A stretch of DNA of 64,000 bases, from NCBI RefSeq assembly GCF_900142145.1, contig NZ_FQZV01000015.1:21011-85010 (forward strand), given 5' to 3'. Each line of letters begins with the position of its first letter. The stretch's first letter is position 1. This document shows, piece after piece, positions 28,133 to 36,502 of the stretch. The translations under genes were made by a program, and so were the position numbers. Below the pieces are notes generated by a model. It did no database searches and had not been told where the DNA came from. It worked only from the letters and a program-made list of their open reading frames with translations. The stretch is from Geosporobacter subterraneus DSM 17957. Its GTDB lineage: Bacteria; Bacillota; Clostridia; Peptostreptococcales; Thermotaleaceae.

Positions 28133-29594
28133 CCTGTAAATCCTCCCGTATGAGCTCTTGGGCAATTTTTCGATCATCAAAATCAATTACTCGATTCCCG
28201 ATAATCTGATAGGTTTCATGACCTTTGCCTGCAATAAGAATTACATCCTTAGGTCCGCTTTGTCGGATCGCTTCCCGAATACCTTCCTTTCTATCTACTA
28301 TCATTTTATATTTGCATGATGTCCTTTTTATGCCTACTTCAGCATCTTTTATAATGTCTTCTGGTTTTTCTGTTCGTGGATTGTCACTAGTAATAATACA
28401 ATAATCTGATAAACGTCCTGCAATCTCACCCATGATAGGACGTTTTGTCTTATCACGATCTCCGCCGCAACCAAATACAGTAATAATTCTACCCTTGGCA
28501 AATTCCCTTATAGTTTTAATTGCATTTTCAATCGAATCTGGAGTGTGACTGTAATCCACAATCACAGTAAGGTCTTTATCGTTAGGCACCAGTTCAAATC
28601 TTCCAGGTACTACACGGGTCTCCTCCAATCCCTTTTTAATTTCCAGATAACCATACCCTGTCACATAACCTACAGCAGCTGCTGCTAGTGCATTATATAC
28701 AGAAAACATGCCAGGTGTACCGATATTGATAACTCCTGAAAATTTAGGTGTTACCAGTTGGAAACGGGTTCCTTTAGCGGTTATTTCAATATCTTTCCCA
28801 TAGATTTCTGCTGGCCCTTTGATGCCATAAGTTATACATTTAGCATCTAATTTGCTCAACTGTCTTGAAAGCTCTAAACCGAATTCGTCGTCTACATTTA
28901 TAATGTTTGCTTGGGTGGTTTTATAAAAAAGCTTTCGCTTTGCGTTTTTGTAATTCTCCATGGTTCCATGAAAATCCAGATGATCCTGGGTAATATTCGT
29001 AAATACCCCAATTCGATACTGAATGTCTTCTACTCTATGTAAGTCTAAGGAGTGAGAAGATACCTCCATAACGCAAGTATTTACTTCACGGTCTAACATT
29101 TCCTGAAAAAGCCGTTGTAATTCAAGGGATTCGGGGGTGGTATTATTCGCCTTATATTCTTGATCCAATATTTTATAGGATATGGTACCAATAAGCCCCG
29201 ACTGTACGCCATTTACCTCTAAAATGTGCTTAATTAGGTGGGTCGTAGTTGTCTTTCCGTTCGTTCCTGTAACGCCAATGACATTCATATATTTTGAGGG
29301 ATGTCCGTAAAAGTTAGCAGCTATTGCCGATAATGCCTTTCTGCTATCCTCTACTCTAATGAAGGTAATCCCCTCCTGATCTTTTACTTCCTTTTCAACC
29401 ACAATAGCCTTAATACCCTTAGCAATCACATCTTCGATAAATAGATGGCCGTCTGTTTTTGAACCGGATATGCACACAAAAACAAATCCTTCGCCTGCCT
29501 GCCTAGAATCATAAGCAATTCCCTTTATTTCTAATTCCTGTCTCCCATCTATATGCAACACATGAACACCTTTTAGCAACTCTTTTAAATCCAT
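28116..29594 (-). CDS. murE: UDP-MurNAc-L-Ala-D-Glu--meso-diaminopimelate ligase
   Basis: MurE adds the third stem amino acid. Motifs are the ATP loop GVTGTNGKTTTTHLI, TNITQDHLDFHGTMENY, VDYSHTPDSIENAI and GCGGDRDKTKRPIMGEIA. The substrate motif reads SDNPRTEKPEDII; DNPR is typical of enzymes that use meso-diaminopimelate rather than lysine, so the wall is probably of A1-gamma type. 492 residues. GGAG is eight bases before ATG 29594. It overlaps murF. Confidence 0.97.
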   Translation of the reverse strand: MDLKELLKGVHVLHIDGRQELEIKGIAYDSRQAGEGFVFVCISGSKTDGHLFIEDVIAKGIKAIVVEKEVKDQEGITFIRVEDSRKALSAIAANFYGHPSKYMNVIGVTGTNGKTTTTHLIKHILEVNGVQSGLIGTISYKILDQEYKANNTTPESLELQRLFQEMLDREVNTCVMEVSSHSLDLHRVEDIQYRIGVFTNITQDHLDFHGTMENYKNAKRKLFYKTTQANIINVDDEFGLELSRQLSKLDAKCITYGIKGPAEIYGKDIEITAKGTRFQLVTPKFSGVINIGTPGMFSVYNALAAAAVGYVTGYGYLEIKKGLEETRVVPGRFELVPNDKDLTVIVDYSHTPDSIENAIKTIREFAKGRIITVFGCGGDRDKTKRPIMGEIAGRLSDYCIITSDNPRTEKPEDIIKDAEVGIKRTSCKYKMIVDRKEGIREAIRQSGPKDVILIAGKGHETYQIIGNRVIDFDDRKIAQELIREDLQDEVDN

Positions 29595-29672
29595 GGAAAC
29601 ATCTCCTTATTATAAATTCTTACCTTTATTTAGTATAGACCTAGTTTAATGAATATAGACAAAACTCGTTAA

Positions 29673-29718
29673 AAGGCAACTCGAACAAAGTGGTCAAAGC
29701 TTTGCTTTGAGTTGCCTT
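29673..29718 (-). terminator. Hairpin between spoVD and murE
   Basis: AAGGCAACTC / GAGTTGCCTT stem around a loop that can itself pair (CAAAG/CTTTG). A TTTT follows on the minus strand. It may terminate or attenuate transcription from the mraZ-spoVD segment, giving murE onward a partly separate unit. Confidence 0.65.
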
Positions 29719-29816
29719 CATGGTTGCAATTATTTACATTATAACATAAATTTTTTATTTTATGTCCAACCCCATCAATTATTCCACTATTATTTTTTGC
29801 TTGCTTTGTCATTATA

Positions 29817-31811
29817 TTATGGATTTTCCTTCTTTAAATATAATATGATAATGGATTTTTCGGGCACCTTTGCCCCTGGCTTTGGAAATTGGTCTACGAT
29901 AACCGTATCGGGATTATCCACCGTTGTAGGCTCAGTATCATATTGGAGACTATGGGTTGCCAAAGTTTTTGCTGCATTCGTCAGCGTCATATTTCTAACT
30001 TCTGGAACTGTAACCTCTGCTTTTGCAAATTGTTTTGCTTCTTTTTCATTGTATTGTGGTTCAATATCCATATAGCGCAGACTATCTTTTAAAATATCAT
30101 GAACTGCCGGTGCTGCAGTTAAGCTTCCGAATCGTACTCCCTGAGGTTCGTCCACTACCACAAGTACAGCTAAACGGGGATCGTCAATAGGCGCCAGTGC
30201 AACAAAAGAAGAATACACCTTTCCGGAAGCATATCGTCCATTTTCAATTTTATCCGCTGTACCGGTTTTACCGCCTATACGGTATCCGGGAATATATGCA
30301 CTTTTGCCGGACCCATCGGTTACAACAGACTCCATGATTAATCTCAGCTCCCTGGCAGTCTTCTCAGAAACTGCTTGTCGCACCATTTTCGGTTCATAAC
30401 GGTGAATAACATTACCTGCATCATCGACCAACTCTTTTACAATTCTCGGTTTCATTAATTTCCCATCATTTCCGATAGCCGCTATGGAATTCACCAGTTG
30501 AAGCGGTGTAACGGAGATTCCGTGTCCGAAGGATATGGTAGCCAATTCTACCGGCCCAACCCGTTCCTTATTTTGAACAATGGAGTTACCTTCACCAGGC
30601 AAATCTACTCCTGTGATTTTTGTAAACCCAAAGGCTTCGATATATTTGTAATACTTTTCAACCCCTAAGCGCTGACCGATCTCGATAAATACTGGATTGC
30701 AGGAGTTTTGAACCCCTACAGTAAAAGTTTGTGCCCCATGAGGGTTATAATATCTCCAGCACCGTATTTTCTGACCTGCAACCGTAGCATGCCCAGAGCA
30801 ATAAAAAGGAGAATTCGGCTCCACTACGCCTTCTTCAAGCCCTGCTGCAGAAGTAATTAGCTTAAAGGTAGACCCAGGCTCATAGGTATCACTGATCATT
30901 GGATTACGCCACATTTCATTCCACAGTTTTTGCTTTTCCTTTGTATCTAGGCTTTCAAACTCCCTCTTTTTTTCCTCGCTTACAGGTACTCTTGGATTGT
31001 TCGGATCAAAATCCGGCTTTGTAGCCATGGCAAGAATATCACCTGTTTTAGGATCCATTACAATAGCAATTACTTTTTTCGCTTTCGTTTGTGCCAGCAC
31101 ATTGTCCAAAGCCTTTTCCGTAAAATGTTGAATGACTTCATCTATTGTTAAAACTACATTAAGTCCGTTTTCCGGCTCATAGTACTTTTCGACGCCATAA
31201 GGCAGCTGACGTCCTACTGCATCCGTGTTCTTAATCCATCTTCCAGGTAATCCACTGAGATATTTATCGTATTCCAGTTCTATGCCTACTAGTCCTCTAT
31301 TGTCGTCGGTAGTATGCCCCAATATATGTGCTGCAAAGTTACCAAAAGGATAGTGTCTCCGGTTATCCTCTGCGATCCATACCCCTTCCATTTTTGCCTG
31401 GCGGATAGCATCTGCCTTCTCCTTGTTAATCCATTTCTCTATTTTAATTAAACCGACATTTCTTCTTGTCAGTTTTGCTTTGATATCATTTTCATCCTGC
31501 TCTAAAATTGCAGCTAGTTCTTTAGAAATCTCATCTACCTTGCCAGATCGTTCCACCTCTGCCGGTCTGGCCCAAACCGTACTGGTACTTGCGCTGATTG
31601 CTAACTTTTTCCCTTTACGGTCAAAAACAATACCTCGCTTTGCCGGAATTGGGATATCTCTTGTTTGCTGCATATGGGCCAGCTGTCGATATCTTTCCCC
31701 ATCTACAATTTGTATCCAGCCGATTCTAAAAATTAGTCCAAATAAAATAAAGCTTACAGTAAATAATAAAAAAACTAACCTTTTTTTATTGGCAATACTG
31801 GGTGTTGACAA
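29817..31811 (-). CDS. spoVD: Class B penicillin-binding protein with PASTA domain (SpoVD/FtsI type)
   Basis: A bitopic transpeptidase that crosslinks septal or spore-cortex peptidoglycan. Layout: membrane segment at residues 10-32, PBP dimer domain (RDIPIPAKRGIVFDRKG; HILGHTTDDNRGLVGIE), transpeptidase with STFK near residue 310, SCN in VQNSCNPVF and KTGT in GGKTGTADK, then a C-terminal PASTA domain from about residue 597 (VPEVRNMTLTNAAKTL). 664 residues. TTG 31811 has AGGGGG eight bases upstream. B. subtilis has pbpB and spoVD side by side; only one gene exists here, so it may do both jobs. Confidence 0.93.
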   Translation of the reverse strand: MSTPSIANKKRLVFLLFTVSFILFGLIFRIGWIQIVDGERYRQLAHMQQTRDIPIPAKRGIVFDRKGKKLAISASTSTVWARPAEVERSGKVDEISKELAAILEQDENDIKAKLTRRNVGLIKIEKWINKEKADAIRQAKMEGVWIAEDNRRHYPFGNFAAHILGHTTDDNRGLVGIELEYDKYLSGLPGRWIKNTDAVGRQLPYGVEKYYEPENGLNVVLTIDEVIQHFTEKALDNVLAQTKAKKVIAIVMDPKTGDILAMATKPDFDPNNPRVPVSEEKKREFESLDTKEKQKLWNEMWRNPMISDTYEPGSTFKLITSAAGLEEGVVEPNSPFYCSGHATVAGQKIRCWRYYNPHGAQTFTVGVQNSCNPVFIEIGQRLGVEKYYKYIEAFGFTKITGVDLPGEGNSIVQNKERVGPVELATISFGHGISVTPLQLVNSIAAIGNDGKLMKPRIVKELVDDAGNVIHRYEPKMVRQAVSEKTARELRLIMESVVTDGSGKSAYIPGYRIGGKTGTADKIENGRYASGKVYSSFVALAPIDDPRLAVLVVVDEPQGVRFGSLTAAPAVHDILKDSLRYMDIEPQYNEKEAKQFAKAEVTVPEVRNMTLTNAAKTLATHSLQYDTEPTTVDNPDTVIVDQFPKPGAKVPEKSIIILYLKKENP

Positions 31812-31844
31812 CTTAATTGCCCCCTAACGAAACCATTCCTTTTA

Positions 31845-32333
31845 TTAATCTAATAGTGCATACATTTTCACAAAAATACCCTTGAGTAAAAATAATAAAT
31901 TGCCTTTTTCCGTTTTTGTAGTTTGGCCTGCAGGTTCTTTTAATGCCGTTATCGGTTGATCACCCATATCCAGGTAGACTGTCTGATCTTTTTGTGGATA
32001 TTGCATCCCCAGCATTTCCTTTGCCTGACGCTCAATAATATCTGTCTTTTTTACACTTTCAAGTTCAATCTTGAGATTTTCAATTTGTGCACTTAGTTCT
32101 CTAGCCTCTTTATCAAGATAATAAATTCGGTATTTTGTCTCCGTCAACTGAACATACCCAAAAATCATTCCAATACAAAGTCCTACCAGTACTGCAATGC
32201 TTACAATAATTTGCAGCTTTTGAGAAGCCTTTACTTTGCTTTTTTTATTCATTTCGATGGTCTTTTTTTCTTTTTGAAGAAATTCCTTTGTCTGGACTTC
32301 CTCATATTGGAACTTACGCTGTGCTACTACCAA
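31845..32333 (-). CDS. ftsL: Cell division protein FtsL-like
   Basis: A bitopic protein with a charged N-terminus of about 40 residues, one membrane segment (residues 41-62, IIVSIAVLVGLCIGMIFGYV) and a coiled coil (LDKEARELSAQIENLKIELE) ending with RQAKEMLGMQYPQKDQ, typical of FtsL/DivIC proteins. FtsL, DivIB and DivIC activate septal wall synthesis. TTG 32333 has GGGGTG seven bases upstream. It is between rsmH and spoVD, the standard ftsL position. The proline-poor tail after residue 125 is longer than usual. Confidence 0.85.
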   Translation of the reverse strand: MVVAQRKFQYEEVQTKEFLQKEKKTIEMNKKSKVKASQKLQIIVSIAVLVGLCIGMIFGYVQLTETKYRIYYLDKEARELSAQIENLKIELESVKKTDIIERQAKEMLGMQYPQKDQTVYLDMGDQPITALKEPAGQTTKTEKGNLLFLLKGIFVKMYALLD

Positions 32334-32363
32334 ATTTATTCACCCCTTTTTGCTTTTAGAACT

Positions 32364-33299
32364 TTAAACCTTCTCGGCAACCCTCAGTTTTGCACTTCTC
32401 GAACGGGGATTGCATTCTACCTCATCGTCACTCGGTAATATGGGTTTTCGCGTTATAACCTTTAGTTGGGCCTTTCCACCACACATACACACAGGGTATT
32501 GAGGCGGACATTTACAGGCAGTACTCAAATCCTTAAAAATATTCTTGATGATTCGATCCTCCAGAGAATGAAAGGTGATCACACAGATTCTCCCGCCTTT
32601 ATTTAAAGCTTTTGTGATGTCTCGAACAGTCTTCTCCAAAATCTCTAATTCTTGATTTACTTCGATTCTAATTGCTTGAAAAGTCCGTTTGGCGGGATGG
32701 GGTCCTTCTCTCCTAGCCGCCGCCGGAACGGCACTTTTTATGATTTCTACCAGTTCCCCTGTGGTTTTTATGGATTTCCTTTTTCTTGCTTCCACTATAA
32801 AATGGGCAATTCTTTTGGCCCATTTTTCCTCTCCATAATCCCGAATAATTCTGGTTAAGGACTCTTCATCATAATCATTTACTATATCTTCTCCAGTAAG
32901 GCTTTTATTGGGATTCATTCGCATATCCAGAGGTGCATCCTGCATATAGGAAAATCCTCTACTGGCTTCATCCAGTTGATGAGACGATACACCCAGATCC
33001 ATCATCATTCCATCAATTTCGGAAATCTTCAAGTCTTCTAAAATATCTTCAATCTCAGAGAAATTATTATGTACAAATATCTTCGGTACAGTGTATGCAG
33101 ACAATCTTTTTCTAGAAACAGCAAGAGCTGTAGGATCCTGGTCAATACCAATGAATAATCCATTTGGACCAAGCTTTTCACACACCTTAGAGGCATGTCC
33201 TGCTCCCCCTAAGGTACCATCCACATATATTCCTTCCGGCTTAATGTTTAAATGCTCTACAGTTTCTTTCAGTAATACTGTAACATGCTGAAAATCCAA
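32364..33299 (-). CDS. rsmH: 16S rRNA (cytosine1402-N4)-methyltransferase
   Basis: RsmH (MraW) methylates C1402 of 16S rRNA near the P site using S-adenosylmethionine. The motifs [29 protein letters not shown] (SAM loop), [26 protein letters not shown] and [10 protein letters not shown] are intact. I prefer TTG 33299 ([12 protein letters not shown]), with AGGTGA five bases upstream and 311 residues; GTG 33308 is an alternative. It follows mraZ by about 58 bases. Confidence 0.96.
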   Translation of the reverse strand: MDFQHVTVLLKETVEHLNIKPEGIYVDGTLGGAGHASKVCEKLGPNGLFIGIDQDPTALAVSRKRLSAYTVPKIFVHNNFSEIEDILEDLKISEIDGMMMDLGVSSHQLDEASRGFSYMQDAPLDMRMNPNKSLTGEDIVNDYDEESLTRIIRDYGEEKWAKRIAHFIVEARKRKSIKTTGELVEIIKSAVPAAARREGPHPAKRTFQAIRIEVNQELEILEKTVRDITKALNKGGRICVITFHSLEDRIIKNIFKDLSTACKCPPQYPVCMCGGKAQLKVITRKPILPSDDEVECNPRSRSAKLRVAEKV

Positions 33300-33357
33300 T
33301 CCTTTCACCTGCTTTCTTCTATCTTACCGCTAGTATCCGCATCTTGAAAAAGAAATA

Positions 33358-33789
33358 TTATATGCCTAAATCTGCCATTTTTTCAGCAATGTCATCGTAA
33401 CTTAGATCCGCTGCTTCATTATATCGATCCCATTCTTCCTTACTCCAAATCTCCACTCTAGTAGAAACACCGATGGTTATCACGTCTTTTTCCAGTTTTG
33501 CATGATCTCTTAAATTGTTTGGCAGCGTAACTCTGCCCTGTTTATCCAATTCACATTCAGCAGCCCCAGAAAAAAACAATCTAACAAATGCTCTAGCGTC
33601 TCTACTGGTTAATGGAAGCTGCTTCAATTTGTTTTCAAAGGTCTTCCACTCTTCTTGAGGATACACAAATAAACAGTTATCTAACCCCTTGGTTACAATA
33701 AACTTTTCGCCTAGTTCATCACGAAACCGAGAAGGAATGATAACTCGCCCTTTGTTATCGATAGCATGTAGATACTCACCAATAAACAA
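33358..33789 (-). CDS. mraZ: Transcriptional regulator MraZ
   Basis: MraZ is an AbrB-fold DNA-binding protein that controls the division cluster. The protein has two swapped-hairpin repeats, each with the DKGRV signature ([18 protein letters not shown] and [17 protein letters not shown]). TTG 33789 ([14 protein letters not shown]) has AGAGGTG six bases upstream and gives 143 residues, the usual size; a longer frame up to 33840 would run through the operator repeats. It is the first gene of the division cluster. Confidence 0.95.
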   Translation of the reverse strand: MFIGEYLHAIDNKGRVIIPSRFRDELGEKFIVTKGLDNCLFVYPQEEWKTFENKLKQLPLTSRDARAFVRLFFSGAAECELDKQGRVTLPNNLRDHAKLEKDVITIGVSTRVEIWSKEEWDRYNEAADLSYDDIAEKMADLGI

Positions 33790-33816
33790 ATTGCTCACCT
33801 CTTTAGGGAAAACCCA

Positions 33817-33846
33817 CCACTTTTCACCACTTTCTACCACTTATTA
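33817..33846 (-). promoter_or_regulatory. Triple MraZ-box operator
   Basis: Three direct copies of AAGTGGT on the minus strand at an exact 10-base period begin 28 bases before the mraZ start. MraZ binds repeated GTGG-type boxes before its own gene in several bacteria, and AAAGTG boxes at this period are described for mollicutes. Autoregulation of the cluster is inferred. Confidence 0.75.
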
Positions 33847-33952
33847 GTTATTTCTATGGTTTCTTTAAAAATCCTTCTATTTTTTTCTTCTTTTTTAAAT
33901 ATTTTCGTAGGCTTATAGACCCATTTTCTATTGCTTAATTTCTCAAATCAAA

Positions 33953-33981
33953 AAGCTCTTAGAATCATCTTCTAAGAGCTT
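33953..33981 (-). terminator. Intrinsic terminator after the Spo0E-like gene
   Basis: Perfect 12-bp stem AAGCTCTTAGAA / TTCTAAGAGCTT with a 5-nt loop and TTTGATTT on the minus strand. It lies 36 bases past the stop of the gene at 34017. Confidence 0.88.
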
Positions 33982-34016
33982 GGTTTTAGCCATTTTGAAT
34001 ATTATTATAAGATATA

Positions 34017-34160
34017 TTATATGACAGACATCTGTCTGTAATAATCAATAATTAATTGATCCAAAGCAATGCTTACCTTGTAGATCTCATCATAATTTCC
34101 GCCTTTTTCCATTAAGTCATTTAAAACCTCTCTCATTTGTTCAATATCATATTTAAGCAT
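34017..34160 (-). CDS. Spo0E-like sporulation regulatory protein
   Basis: A 47-residue ORF too short for most gene finders. It begins MLKYDIEQMREVLNDLMEKG and contains SIALDQLIIDYY, which matches the SxxLDxxI-xxY signature of Spo0E-family phosphatases. These small helical-hairpin proteins dephosphorylate Spo0A-P and delay sporulation. AGAGGTG is five bases before ATG 34160, a near-consensus promoter lies at 34229-34257 and a strong terminator follows, so it is a complete single-gene unit. It sits between lgt and the division cluster. Confidence 0.85.
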   Translation of the reverse strand: MLKYDIEQMREVLNDLMEKGGNYDEIYKVSIALDQLIIDYYRQMSVI

Positions 34161-34228
34161 AATACCACCTCTAATTATGTTCATTTTTGTTTACATATAG
34201 AAATAGTGGTAAAAAATGGTGTACTTAC

Positions 34229-34257
34229 ATAATATAATAAAAGTTGTCAAGTGTCAA
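34229..34257 (-). promoter_or_regulatory. Sigma-A promoter of the Spo0E-like gene
   Basis: Minus strand TTGACA (34252-34257), a 17-base spacer, and TATTAT (34229-34234). The -35 is perfect and the -10 matches five of six. The transcript would begin about 60 bases before ATG 34160. Confidence 0.75.
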
Positions 34258-34389
34258 CATCATTATATGACAATTACATTGCAAGCCCATTACATTATTA
34301 TAAATTTTCTTTTTATTCCCTCTTATTTCTATATAATTTACCAGAATAATTCGACATTTGTTTTTGTATCTGATTTACAGATTCGACAT

Positions 34390-35124
34390 TTATATTTTCT
34401 GTATTTTACTCCTTTCCCGATAAATGATGAAAGATCCACCCAGAATAATCAGAATACTAATCACCTGTGCAGTCCTAAACGGTCCTACCATGAGACTATC
34501 GGTCCGCAAGCCTTCAATAAAAAATCTTCCTACAGAATATAAAACTCCGTAAAGGACGAGTAACTCTCCTTCAAACTTTTTCCTAGCATCATACCTTAGT
34601 AACAGAAATAAGACTGCAAAATTCCATATGGATTCATATAAAAAGGTAGGGTGCACTTTTATGCCATCCACCATAATTCCCCAGGGTAAATTAGTAGGTC
34701 TTCCAAAAGCCTCCTGATTTATATAATTTCCCCATCTTCCGATAGCCTGCCCTAAAATAATGCTGGGAGCACAAATATCTGCCAGTTTTCTAAAGGATAG
34801 TTTATGATACTTGCAAAAGAAATAGCCTGCAGTGATACCTGCAATCACTCCGCCATGAATCGCTAGGCCTCCCTCTCTGGTGTTGAGTATGCGCAGCAAG
34901 TCTCCACCATAATATTCCCAGTTAAAAATCACATAATACAATCTCGCGCCGATAATTGCCGCAGGAATAGCCACTAGCACCAAATCAAGAATTCTCTCCT
35001 CCGAAATATTCTCTTTTTTTGCCCTGCGCATTGCTACAAACGCCCCTAAAATCATACCTAATGATATAAGGATTCCATACCAACGTATAGATAAACCGAA
35101 AATTTCAAATGCAACTGGATTCAC
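34390..35124 (-). CDS. lgt: Prolipoprotein diacylglyceryl transferase
   Basis: Lgt attaches diacylglycerol to the lipobox cysteine of prelipoproteins. It is a seven-segment membrane protein; signature blocks are REGGLAIHGGVIAG, LGQAIGRWGNYINQEAFGRP with the essential Arg and Asn, and HPTFLYESIWN. GTG 35124 has GAGGAG eight bases upstream (244 residues); GTG 35133 overlaps the site. Lipoproteins in this window (livK product, YhcN-like protein) are expected substrates. Confidence 0.96.
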   Translation of the reverse strand: MNPVAFEIFGLSIRWYGILISLGMILGAFVAMRRAKKENISEERILDLVLVAIPAAIIGARLYYVIFNWEYYGGDLLRILNTREGGLAIHGGVIAGITAGYFFCKYHKLSFRKLADICAPSIILGQAIGRWGNYINQEAFGRPTNLPWGIMVDGIKVHPTFLYESIWNFAVLFLLLRYDARKKFEGELLVLYGVLYSVGRFFIEGLRTDSLMVGPFRTAQVISILIILGGSFIIYRERSKIQKI

Positions 35125-35150
35125 TGATATCACTCCTCACAAAATCAGTA

Positions 35151-35173
35151 GGTTGTCAGATCAACTGACAACC
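35151..35173 (-). terminator. Hairpin between the M16 peptidase gene and lgt
   Basis: GGTTGTCAG / CTGACAACC, 9-bp stem, 5-nt loop. It lacks a T-run, so the terminator call is tentative. Confidence 0.45.
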
Positions 35174-35212
35174 CATGTATTCATTATAATGAATTATCCC
35201 TCTACATACAAT

Positions 35213-36502
35213 TTATTTTGAATGAATAACCGACAGAATACTTCTGGCTGGCTGAAAATGTTCTTTAAATCGGCGCTGTATATCTTCAAATGTAATACTT
35301 TTGATCGTGTCCATGTAGTCAAAAATATTAATATCTCTAAAATGATAGGCTACAAAGGTAGTGGCAATAAATTCTACAGAATTATAGGATCTTAAATGCT
35401 CTCCAATATATTTTCTCTTCATTCGCTCAAAATCCGTTTTATTCAATCCTTTTTCACCTAATGCCTCAATATGTTTCATCATTCTGTGATATACTTGATC
35501 GGGGTCCTTCGATTCGCCCCCAATCATCGAATGTCCATACCCTCTCTCACCGGTATACTCTCCTTCAAAGTTATCATTGATTAAGCCTTCCTCATATAAT
35601 TCTTTGAAAAGTTCAGAGCTTCTCCCGAAAATCATCTCCAAAAGAATTTTCGTAATTAGTTCCTTTCTTAAAAGCTGTTCTCCCCCATATCCAATATCCG
35701 TATCCTTAAAGGCTACATTAAACAGCGGGATAGAAACTGAAAGCCTTTCTTCAATCCTATTTTGAACTATTGTGCCGGGTTCCTCGGGATAATACCTTAC
35801 TATATCTGTCTGGCCCACTTCACTTTTCCATAGAATATTCTTCTCTATGGTGGTGAAAACTTTCTCCTCATCTAGATCTCCCACAACAAAAAGAATCATA
35901 TTTTGTGGTGTATAGAAGGTATTATAACATTTATACAGGTCTTCCTTTGTAATCCGGTTGATACTCTCCACTGTCCCGGCAATGTCAATCTTTACAGGAT
36001 GTTGATGGTATAATGCCTTCAGTGCGTTGAAAAACACCTTCCAGTTCGGATTATCTTCATACATTCGAATCTCTTGTTCAATAATCCCTTTTTCTTTTTT
36101 AACATTCTCTTCAGTAAAATGAGGTGACTGTACAAATCGAACAAGAAGTTCCAAATTTTCATAAAATCTGTCCGTAGAGGAGAATAGATAACAGGTGGAT
36201 GTGAAATTTGTATACGCATTTACATTTGATCCCAAATGAGAGAACCGATCAAATATGCTGCCTTCTTCCTCTTCGAAAAGTTTGTGCTCAAGGAAGTGAG
36301 CAATGCCGTCAGGTACTTCAAAAACTTCACCATCAGACCCCACACGAAACTTGCTGTCAATGGATCCATACCTGGTGGCAAAAATAGCGTACTGTTTAGT
36401 ATATCCCTCTTTTGGCATATAGTATATTTTAAAGCCATTGGACAATTCTCTTATTTTAATTTCTTCTTTTAAGAGTGTACTTTTCAAGTTTTTCGTTATC
36501 AT
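35213..36502 (-). CDS. M16 family zinc peptidase, active subunit (YfmH-like)
   Basis: A 429-residue insulinase/pitrilysin-type peptidase. The inverted zinc motif HFLEH is at residues 69-73 (His69, Glu72, His73), with a downstream glutamate in the EKGIIEQEIRMYEDNP segment. It is paired with the upstream M16 gene, which lacks the motif; such pairs act together in M16B/C peptidases. Its ATG overlaps the partner's stop. In B. subtilis yfmF-yfmH form a similar pair (recently tied to peptide export functions in related pathways). Substrate unknown. Confidence 0.9.
   Translation of the reverse strand: MITKNLKSTLLKEEIKIRELSNGFKIYYMPKEGYTKQYAIFATRYGSIDSKFRVGSDGEVFEVPDGIAHFLEHKLFEEEEGSIFDRFSHLGSNVNAYTNFTSTCYLFSSTDRFYENLELLVRFVQSPHFTEENVKKEKGIIEQEIRMYEDNPNWKVFFNALKALYHQHPVKIDIAGTVESINRITKEDLYKCYNTFYTPQNMILFVVGDLDEEKVFTTIEKNILWKSEVGQTDIVRYYPEEPGTIVQNRIEERLSVSIPLFNVAFKDTDIGYGGEQLLRKELITKILLEMIFGRSSELFKELYEEGLINDNFEGEYTGERGYGHSMIGGESKDPDQVYHRMMKHIEALGEKGLNKTDFERMKRKYIGEHLRSYNSVEFIATTFVAYHFRDINIFDYMDTIKSITFEDIQRRFKEHFQPARSILSVIHSK

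Noticed and set aside
33790..33840. Upstream extension of mraZ by 17 residues
   Set aside because: It runs through the repeated AAGTGGT operator and the TTG at 33789 gives exactly the family length.
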